Positions 4,610 to 9,368 of a stretch of DNA of 9,368 nt are shown in pieces (within the stretch, counting starts at the first letter, position 1; each line of letters starts with the position of its first letter). This stretch comes from Bacteroidales bacterium (GTDB taxonomy: Bacteria; Bacteroidota; Bacteroidia; Bacteroidales; UBA932). Location: the NCBI GenBank assembly GCA_024689525.1, contig JAILDI010000178.1, forward strand, positions 1 through 9,368, read 5' to 3'. A model generated the notes under the pieces. The model had not been told where the DNA came from and did no database searches. It saw only the letters and a program-made list of their open reading frames with translations. The position numbers and the translations under genes are program-made.

Positions 4610-5989
4610 ATGGCTGCATCATTCTACGTTACTGTCAAAAAGAAAAATGGCTATGCCACCGTTTTTGTCCGCCTTCAGAGCCCCAGCCAAGGTGTAGACA
4701 TCAAAATGAAAACCCCTCTTGAGGTTGACTTCGACGCCTGGGAGCGTGCGCGCAAAGGAAAGACTGCCGCGCGTGAGAACTTCCGAAAGGCCTACCCCGA
4801 CATCATGAAAACCCTCGATGAGCTCAAGCTTTCGCTTGAGCAGACAGAATCCAGGAAGGTTGGAATCCAAAAGGAGGAGATGAAACAGATCATTGACCAG
4901 GTTGTTTTCCGCAAGCAGCGCGAGGAAGAAGCCAAGAAAGCAGAGGAAGAGCGCAAGAAGCAGGAGGCGGAAAACAAGATGACCCTTGACAAGTACATCG
5001 ACCACTTCATCAAATCCGCCCAGAACGGCTCTCGCGTGACCAACAGAGGCACCGCTTACAGCCTCGGAACCATCAAGGCAATCAAGACTACCACCAAGCA
5101 GTTCAAGGCGTTTGAGGCGGCAAAGAAATGCCATTATGACTTCGACGACATCGACATGAAGTTCTACTACGATTTCATGGCTTACCTCCAGAAACGTCAG
5201 TACAACATCAATTCCGCCGGAAAGATTGTTAAGCAGCTCAAATCCATCATGGCAGCGGCCGAGTCTGATGGCTACCACCACAACTCCATTTACAAGAGCG
5301 CCAAGTTCAAGGGTAATCGTATCGATGTGGATTCCATCTACCTGACTATGGAAGACCTGGACAAGATCATGGCCGCCGACCTTTCCGGCCTGGAGCCTGC
5401 GGCTGAACTGGTCCGCGACATCTTTATGGTCGGTGTATGGACCGCGCAGCGCGTCTCTGACTATAACAACATCACCCGCGACGCAATCCATACCACGAAA
5501 AAGCACTGGATCGAAGAAGTGCCAGATCCGGAGCACGAAGGCGAGACCATCCCCACTATTCGCACCAAGGAGATAACCTACATTGACATCATCCAGCAGA
5601 AGACCGGCGCCAAGGTATCCGTTCCCTGTCGCAAGGAACTCATCCAGATCCTGGAGAAGTACAATTATGAGCTTCCGCACGTTGAGGACCAGACAATCAA
5701 CCGCCTCATCAAACTGATTGCAGAGAAAGCCGGCTTGGACGAGCCAATCACCATCGAGACCACTGCTGGCGGAGTGAAGAAGAAGGAAACCAAGCCCAAG
5801 TGGAAGCTGGTGATGTCGCACACTGCGCGTCGGACCGGAGCCACCCTTATGTTCCTTGCCGGCATCGAGGCATACGACATCATCAAGATCACAGGACACG
5901 GAGACATCGATATCCTCAAAAAGTACATCAAGGCAGACCAGCTGGACGTAGTCCAGAAGCTCACGGACAAGTACGATTATTTCGATTGA
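4610..5989 (+). CDS. Tyrosine recombinase / integrase
   Basis: The 459-residue protein has the three-part build of Bacteroidota integrases. An Arm-DNA-binding domain lies at about 4-45 (FYVTVKKKNGYATVFVRL...). Then comes a helical, highly charged stretch at about 85-123 (REEEAKKAEEERKKQEAE), which may be a coiled coil. The SAM-like core-binding domain is at about 125-235 and the catalytic domain at 245-445. All catalytic residues are visible: R281 (AQRVSDY), K331 (QKTGAK), H404 and R407 (SHTARR), H430 (TGHG) and the nucleophile Y439 (KKYIKAD). It should cut and join DNA at the element's att sites, with the tyrosine forming the 3'-phosphotyrosyl link. The gene has its own promoter (4574) and terminator (6041), so it is a separate unit. 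The recombinase is complete and probably active, unlike the relic at 3809. Confidence 0.95.
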   Translation: MAASFYVTVKKKNGYATVFVRLQSPSQGVDIKMKTPLEVDFDAWERARKGKTAARENFRKAYPDIMKTLDELKLSLEQTESRKVGIQKEEMKQIIDQVVFRKQREEEAKKAEEERKKQEAENKMTLDKYIDHFIKSAQNGSRVTNRGTAYSLGTIKAIKTTTKQFKAFEAAKKCHYDFDDIDMKFYYDFMAYLQKRQYNINSAGKIVKQLKSIMAAAESDGYHHNSIYKSAKFKGNRIDVDSIYLTMEDLDKIMAADLSGLEPAAELVRDIFMVGVWTAQRVSDYNNITRDAIHTTKKHWIEEVPDPEHEGETIPTIRTKEITYIDIIQQKTGAKVSVPCRKELIQILEKYNYELPHVEDQTINRLIKLIAEKAGLDEPITIETTAGGVKKKETKPKWKLVMSHTARRTGATLMFLAGIEAYDIIKITGHGDIDILKKYIKADQLDVVQKLTDKYDYFD

Positions 5990-6040
5990 CACTACAAATA
6001 CTTCCTAAGTGTTCACTTACTGCAGGCACCACGTGATTTC

Positions 6041-6073
6041 GGCCTTCCACGCATCTGGGAGGCCTTTATTTTT
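6041..6073 (+). terminator. Intrinsic terminator of the integrase gene
   Basis: GGCCTTCC (6041-6048) pairs with GGGAGGCC (6057-6064), 8 pairs including one G-U, over an 8-base loop. It is followed by TTTATTTTT (6065-6073). It starts 51 bp after the integrase stop. This is a clear intrinsic terminator. Confidence 0.85.
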
Positions 6074-6360
6074 GTCCACTTTGCCCGCCGTTTCCGGGAT
6101 TTTGGAGGCCAGTGCCACTTTGAAAGCACCACCAAAAAGCCGATTTCGTTACATTTGAACCTTTCAGTTGTAAGCAGACACCCTTAAAACGGCACGAAAT
6201 CGCGGTTTTCGTGAACGTAACTTGCACTTTTGAAAAAGGGCCACTTTCATTTTGAAAGTAAAATATGGTCCAAAAATTTTTTGACTTTTTTACCCTCGTT
6301 CTAATGCGTTCTATTGGGGGTGCTCATCCTCGTAACTGATTGATACGATGCTTGACACTT
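6074..6360. other. Repeat-rich noncoding region (possible regulatory site, oriT or origin)
   Basis: No gene is convincing here. CCACTTT occurs at 6076, 6115 and 6241, and GCACTTTT at 6224; three of the four are followed by GAAA-type complements, giving short palindromes. The best is ACTTTC-ATTTT-GAAAGT (6243-6259). A 9-bp inverted pair, CGATTTCGT (6141-6149) and ACGAAATCG (6194-6202), flanks 44 bases. A/T tracts follow at 6274-6291. This mix of short repeats, palindromes and AT-rich DNA between the integrase and the replication genes is typical of control or origin regions of mobile elements. Which one it is cannot be told from sequence alone. Confidence 0.45.
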
Positions 6361-6378
6361 AATGAGTTAAATCTCATT
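6361..6378. repeat. Short inverted repeat
   Basis: AATGAG (6361-6366) and CTCATT (6373-6378) are perfect 6-bp arms around TTAAAT. It lies about 190 bp before the HTH gene and could be an operator. There is no T tract, so it is not a terminator. Confidence 0.4.
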
Positions 6379-6489
6379 CAGTCAGAGGGAAATACGGAAT
6401 GTGGAAAAGCAAAAAATAACACTTTTTCAGACCTTCGTGCCTGTTGAAAAAATCGTAAAAATCTATTTCATATTTCCACATTTTTACAG

Positions 6490-6527
6490 GACCTTTGTAT
6501 TCGCAGTCCGGATGACTGCAGGCAGTC
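6490..6527 (+). promoter_or_regulatory. Possible promoter and GCAGTC repeat operator of the HTH gene
   Basis: GACCTTTG (6490-6497) differs from TAnnTTTG only in the first base and is the best -7 candidate before the ATG at 6568. At the expected start of transcription lie three copies of one hexamer in alternating orientation: GCAGTC (6503-6508), GACTGC (6514-6519) and GCAGTC (6522-6527). The middle copy can pair with either flank, so the leader RNA could switch between two hairpins, or the DNA could bind a dimeric regulator. The HTH protein encoded just downstream is an obvious candidate for autoregulation. Confidence 0.45.
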
Positions 6528-6567
6528 GCGACGCCAAATCCGCTTACATATTTTAACACTAGTAGCC

Positions 6568-6861
6568 ATGAGTACGTCTGAAACCATCATGGATGCGTTC
6601 CGCAGCATCCTTAAACCTATCGTCCGGGAGGTCCTGGACGAGGCAGGTGCCAACCAGCCTGCCCCCGAACACAAAACACGCCGCGTATATACCCGTCAGG
6701 AAGTATGCAAAATGCTCAAGATAGGGACCACCACCTTCTACCGCCTGGTCAAGAAGGGCAAACTCACCATCCTCAAAGTTGAGGGCAAGACCGTCATCGA
6801 CGCCGATGACCTGGACAACGCCATCACTACCAAGGAAATCTTCCGTTATCAGCACTCTTAA
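6568..6861 (+). CDS. Excisionase/MerR-like helix-turn-helix protein (HTH_17 type)
   Basis: The 97-residue protein has a helical N-terminal region (1-30), a proline-containing linker, and a winged HTH from about 40: VYTRQEVCKMLKIGTTTFYRLVKKGKL (40-66) and then a wing and closing helix ILKVEGKTVIDADDLDNAI (68-86). This is the HTH_17 excisionase-like fold, in which TRQEV...L.I...T.YR.VK.GKL contacts DNA. In related Bacteroidales elements a protein of this kind sits ahead of the helicase and primase-like genes and acts as a regulator or excision factor. It starts 578 bp after the integrase stop, with its own putative promoter, and ends 11 bp before the ATPase gene, so these genes likely form one operon. 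Whether it helps excision (Xis role) or controls transcription is not shown by sequence. Confidence 0.85.
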   Translation: MSTSETIMDAFRSILKPIVREVLDEAGANQPAPEHKTRRVYTRQEVCKMLKIGTTTFYRLVKKGKLTILKVEGKTVIDADDLDNAITTKEIFRYQHS

Positions 6862-6872
6862 CCGCAGCCGCT

Positions 6873-7937
6873 ATGGAAACCGACCCTATCCAAGCCATTA
6901 CCGGCGCCATCGAGTCCTCCGAGAATTCGCAGGAGGTTGGCATGCTGTCCATCAAGCAGGCAAACAATGCCCTGAAGGACGCTGCCAGCCGCCCGAATCC
7001 GGACGAACTCTTCCACTCGCTCTGGTACGAAGGTGAAGTCGGCTGCCTCTTTGCGGATTCCAACCTTGGCAAGTCCATCTATGCCGTCCAGATCGCAGAA
7101 TACATTGCGGCAGAACGGCCTGTGCTCTACCTTGACTGTGAGCTCTCCGAGAAGCAGTTCCAGCTGCGCTACACCGACAGAGAAACGGGGCTCCTCCACG
7201 AGTTCCCGGACAATTTCTACCGTGCCGAAATCAATCCGGCCGCCATCGATCCCAAGCACTACGAGGAACAGATCCTGAAGGACATCGAGAATGCGATGCT
7301 CCAGACCGGCTGCAAAGTCGGCATCGTGGACAACATTGGCTACCTCTGCAATTCCACTGATAAGGGAGTGGACGCAGGGAAGTTCATGATGAATCTTCTG
7401 GCCCTCAAGCGCATGTACGGATGGTCGCTGCTGATTATCGCGCACACGCCCAAGCGTTCCCTTTCCAGCCCCATCACGCAGAACGACCTGGCTGGCTCCA
7501 AGCGCCTGTTCAACTATTTCGACAGCGTGATGGCCATCGGCCAGTCCGCCAAGGATGACCGACTCCGCTACGTCAAGCAGCTGAAAATCCGTTCCGGTGA
7601 GCAGGAATACGGCGGCAACAATATCCTTGTGTATGAAATCTCCCACGACGGTGGCTTTGTCCACTTCCAGTTTGTAGAATTCGGCGTTGAGGCCGAGCAT
7701 CTGCGAGACCGCTCCGACGAGGCCCGCCAGGTGGAGAGAGAGAACATTGCTGAGCTCAAATCTCAGGGCAAATCCGTCCGCCAGATAGCCGCCATCCTGG
7801 GCATTTCCAAGTCCAAGGTGGACCGCATCATCAAGGATCTTCCGTCCGTCCCGTCCCAGGAGGACGCAGGACAAACGGGACAAGAGGGACAGGTGGGACA
7901 GCCGGGCCTATTCGATGAGAGCAAGGAGGAGGAATAG
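6873..7937 (+). CDS. RepA-like RecA-fold ATPase (putative replicative helicase)
   Basis: The 354-residue protein has a RecA/AAA_25-type ATPase core at about 45-270. Walker A is ADSNLGKS (61-68, K67), with Asn in place of the common Gly. YLDCELSEKQF (86-96) holds acidic residues where RepA- and RadA-like proteins carry the catalytic Glu. Walker B is VGIVDN (149-154, D153), and LLIIAHTPK (187-195) fits the sensor strand. Family members are hexameric helicases or loaders in plasmid and phage replication, or element maintenance ATPases. After the core comes an HTH-like segment, GKSVRQIAAILGISKSKVDRIIK (299-321), then a low-complexity tail with four GQx triplets (333-344) encoded by a 9-bp DNA repeat. 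It follows the HTH gene by 11 bp and ends 3 bp before the Toprim-like gene. A helicase role is inferred from family and context. Confidence 0.85.
   Translation: METDPIQAITGAIESSENSQEVGMLSIKQANNALKDAASRPNPDELFHSLWYEGEVGCLFADSNLGKSIYAVQIAEYIAAERPVLYLDCELSEKQFQLRYTDRETGLLHEFPDNFYRAEINPAAIDPKHYEEQILKDIENAMLQTGCKVGIVDNIGYLCNSTDKGVDAGKFMMNLLALKRMYGWSLLIIAHTPKRSLSSPITQNDLAGSKRLFNYFDSVMAIGQSAKDDRLRYVKQLKIRSGEQEYGGNNILVYEISHDGGFVHFQFVEFGVEAEHLRDRSDEARQVERENIAELKSQGKSVRQIAAILGISKSKVDRIIKDLPSVPSQEDAGQTGQEGQVGQPGLFDESKEEE
7869..7904 (+). repeat. Four 9-bp GGACAnnnn repeats inside the ATPase gene
   Basis: The units are GGACAAACG, GGACAAGAG, GGACAGGTG and GGACAGCCG, head to tail. The bases just before (7848-7858) carry GTCCCGTCCC, the same core in the other direction. 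The units encode GQT, GQE, GQV and GQP. The same core returns at 9082-9123, outside any gene, also with 9-bp spacing. This suggests the DNA itself, not only the protein tail, is under selection. Confidence 0.8.
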
Positions 7938-7940
7938 CCT

Positions 7941-9065
7941 ATGGCAGCCGACTATCCCTATCACCTGGAGAAATACAAATCTCCACGTGACCGCTATACG
8001 TGCCCGAATTGTGGTAAGAAAAACTGCTTTACCCGCTACGTCTGGACTGACGGCACGCCCGTCGGTCCCGGCGTCGGGAAATGCGACCACAACTCCAGCT
8101 GCGGCTATCACTATCCGCCCAAGCAATACTTCCAAGACCATCCCGAGGCCCGGCCTCAACGTGACGACTGGCGCGAGGCTCCGGATTGGCTGAAGAAGAA
8201 GTCCGAAACTCCTACGTCATACCAGGCGCCGGCACCTCAACCTCCACGCCCACTATGCGTAATTCCTCCTGACATCGTGGCCAGATCCGTCAGCCACCGG
8301 ACCAAGTCCTATTTCGTGCAGTTCCTGGACACCATCCTCGACCCGCTCATAGTGGAGGGCCTCATCGATGACTACCGGCTCGGAGTCACGCACAGCCGTG
8401 CCGTCATATTCTTCCAGATTGACGCCGAAGGACGGTGCCGCACCGGCAAGATGATGATGTACGACCCCGAGACTGGCCACCGCATCAAAGATGAGAGCAA
8501 GCCCGGCCGCATCAACTGGGTTCACGCCGTGATGAAGAAAGTGGGCCAGCTGCCGGAGGACTGGGAACTGACGCAGTGCTTGTTTGGTGAACACCTCCTG
8601 CCGATATATCCAGATAAGCCCGTCGCCCTGGTCGAGAGTGAAAAGACCGCCGTCATCTGCGCCGGCCTTATGCCCAAGTTCCTCTGGCTGGCCACCGGCG
8701 GCAAGCAGCAGATCAATCAGGAGAAATTCGCCGTCCTCGGAAAGCGCAAAGTCACCGCCTTTCCGGATGTCGATGGCTTCAATGAATGGATCACCAGGCT
8801 AAAAGGCGTCACAGGCCTCAACGTGACCATCGCCGACGTTCTGCAGAGGGAAGCAACCCCGCAGGACTTCCTGAATCACATCGACATTGCCGACTGGCTA
8901 TTGAGGACCAGAGAGCGCCCAGTGGGAACCGACGGACGACGCCACAGCCGCACCTTCTTGGAAATCCAGAAGTACATCTCTCCTGAAGTGGCCGACGAAG
9001 TTGAGGCCCTCATCGATGAACTGGGCCTGGAGTTCTTTGGAAGGGTAGAGAAAATATTAGAATAA
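7941..9065 (+). CDS. DUF6371-like protein with zinc finger and Toprim-like fold (primase-related)
   Basis: The 374-residue protein starts with a zinc finger-like region: CPNC (21-24) with a partner KCDHNSSCGYH (47-57, C48 and C54). Such fingers sit at the front of DnaG-type and phage primases. YHYPPKQYFQDHPEA (56-70) matches my memory of DUF6371 proteins, which are frequent in Bacteroidales elements. A Toprim-like part follows at about 225-325: ALVESEKTAVICAG (229-242; E232, E234, K235), LWLATGGK (248-255) and AFPDVDGFNEW (273-283; D276, D278). These are the metal-binding Glu and DxD of Toprim. No primase polymerase core is evident, so priming is not shown; DNA binding or initiation in the replication module is more cautious. 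An AGGAGG at about 7924-7929 precedes the start. It is 3 bp after the ATPase and surely co-expressed. Confidence 0.8.
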   Translation: MAADYPYHLEKYKSPRDRYTCPNCGKKNCFTRYVWTDGTPVGPGVGKCDHNSSCGYHYPPKQYFQDHPEARPQRDDWREAPDWLKKKSETPTSYQAPAPQPPRPLCVIPPDIVARSVSHRTKSYFVQFLDTILDPLIVEGLIDDYRLGVTHSRAVIFFQIDAEGRCRTGKMMMYDPETGHRIKDESKPGRINWVHAVMKKVGQLPEDWELTQCLFGEHLLPIYPDKPVALVESEKTAVICAGLMPKFLWLATGGKQQINQEKFAVLGKRKVTAFPDVDGFNEWITRLKGVTGLNVTIADVLQREATPQDFLNHIDIADWLLRTRERPVGTDGRRHSRTFLEIQKYISPEVADEVEALIDELGLEFFGRVEKILE

Positions 9066-9081
9066 TAGGCTTTTCCTCGCA

Positions 9082-9123
9082 GGTGTCCCAAGTGTCCCGC
9101 GCCCTATATGGGACGGGACACTT
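9082..9123. repeat. GTGTCCC palindrome after the Toprim-like gene
   Basis: AAGTGTCCCG (9090-9099) and CGGGACACTT (9114-9123) are perfect 10-bp arms around a 14-base centre which itself holds CCC-TATAT-GGG. A direct copy, GTGTCCCA (9083-9090), precedes at 9-bp spacing. It is 17 bp after the stop at 9065, so it could be the operon's terminator, but the tail ACTTTAATT is a poor T tract. Its shared core with the repeat at 7869-7904 makes a protein-binding or origin role attractive. Confidence 0.65.
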
Positions 9124-9154
9124 ACTTTAATTATGTAATTCAAGCGTTTTTTCA

Positions 9155-9162
9155 TAAATTTG
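9155..9162 (+). promoter_or_regulatory. Bacteroidota -7 box of the methyltransferase gene
   Basis: TAAATTTG matches TAnnTTTG exactly, 43 bp before the ATG at 9206. No strict TTTG is seen at -33; TTATG at 9131-9135 is the closest. The box suggests the methyltransferase is expressed separately from the replication genes. Confidence 0.55.
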
Positions 9163-9205
9163 TATTTCCCAAAGAGCGGATTATAGCACAAACGTAAACA
9201 GAAGC

Positions 9206-9368
9206 ATGGCTAAACATACATATACTCCAGTAGTGGCAGAGGCTCATACCCCTCCATATAAGATTCATAAATATTTCGCACGTCGTCCTCACAATGTTTT
9301 TTCGGAGCTAATCAGTTCTTTCACCGATGAAAATGACATTGTTGTCGATCCTTTCTGTGGAGGAGGAG
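9206..9368 (+). CDS. DNA methyltransferase, N-terminal part (cut by window end)
   Basis: The open frame runs off the window after 54 codons. It reads MAKHTYTPVVAEAHTPPYKIHKYFARRP (1-28), HNVFSELISSF and IVVDPFCGGG at the very end. The HKYFARRPHNVFSELI block and DPFCGGG are the opening of beta-class N4/N6 DNA methyltransferases; DPFCGGG corresponds to the S-adenosylmethionine-binding motif (DPFxGxGT type). The target-recognition region and the catalytic DPPY-type motif would lie beyond the window, so specificity and the modified base are unknown. Many codons end in T or A (ACT, GTT, TCT, GAT), unlike the C/G-ending codons of the element genes before it, and it has its own promoter. That suggests separately acquired cargo such as restriction-modification or another defence system, or a solitary methyltransferase protecting the element. 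Confidence 0.85.
   Translation, partial: MAKHTYTPVVAEAHTPPYKIHKYFARRPHNVFSELISSFTDENDIVVDPFCGGG

Noticed and set aside
4619..5992. 457-residue open frame on the minus strand opposite the integrase
   Set aside because: It is a shadow caused by C/G-ending codons of the integrase. The translation is Leu/Val-rich without domain features, while the plus frame has all catalytic recombinase residues.
6374..6559. 61-residue minus-strand frame with CSHPDCEYKGPVKMWKYE
   Set aside because: It covers the leader and promoter region of the HTH gene, has no visible promoter or family, and its codon use does not resemble the neighbours. Not impossible, but unsupported.
6858..7883. 341-residue open frame on the minus strand opposite the ATPase
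   Set aside because: Same codon-bias shadow. The plus frame has Walker motifs and tight operon spacing; the minus frame has no recognisable motif.
7869..7904. CRISPR-like array
   Set aside because: Units are 9 bp with no spacers and lie in frame in a gene; this is a short tandem repeat.

Overview
The window looks like a Bacteroidales (Bacteroidota) chromosome that has received an integrative mobile element. The reasons are the promoter boxes of the form TAnnTTTG, the Bacteroidota-type Arm-DNA-binding tyrosine recombinases, the DUF6371-like primase-related protein, and the family make-up of the housekeeping genes. The left third is GC-rich with strongly C/G-ending codons, which suggests a higher-GC lineage such as an Alistipes- or Cryptobacteroides-like genus. 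The genus is inference.

Region 1 (1-3134) is ordinary chromosome. A plus-strand run holds the last codons of an unidentified gene, a DUF1294 membrane protein, a 57-residue DUF6440-like protein, an unrecognised 112-residue protein and a PaaI-type hotdog thioesterase. It converges on a minus-strand operon read right to left: a flavin-reductase-like lipoprotein, an ElaA-type GNAT acetyltransferase and an Smr-domain protein. The last two overlap by ATGA.

Region 2 (about 3180-4600) is a scrap yard of broken genes and hairpins. It holds the 3' end of an unknown minus-strand gene followed by a hairpin, the C-terminal part of a DUF4143-type ATP-binding protein, the frameshifted N-terminal part of a tyrosine recombinase, an 18-bp perfect terminator hairpin, a possible small minus-strand RNA, and a minus-strand terminator with no gene in front of it. 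That terminator sits next to a small palindrome which may be the attachment core. The pattern fits repeated integration at one site.

Region 3 (about 4440 to the end) is the left part of an integrative element. It has an intact tyrosine recombinase with its own promoter and terminator, a repeat-rich noncoding stretch of about 500 bp, and then a compact cluster: an excisionase/MerR-like HTH protein, a RepA-like RecA-fold ATPase, and a zinc-finger plus Toprim-like protein. These three look like the regulation and replication module of a mobilizable or phage-like element. A repeat with 9-bp period containing GGGACA (TGTCCC on the other strand) occurs inside the ATPase gene and again in a palindrome just after the Toprim gene, and could be an origin or protein-binding site. 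The window ends in the first 54 codons of a DNA methyltransferase with its own promoter and visibly different codon use. This is probably the start of a cargo or restriction/defence module lying outside the window.
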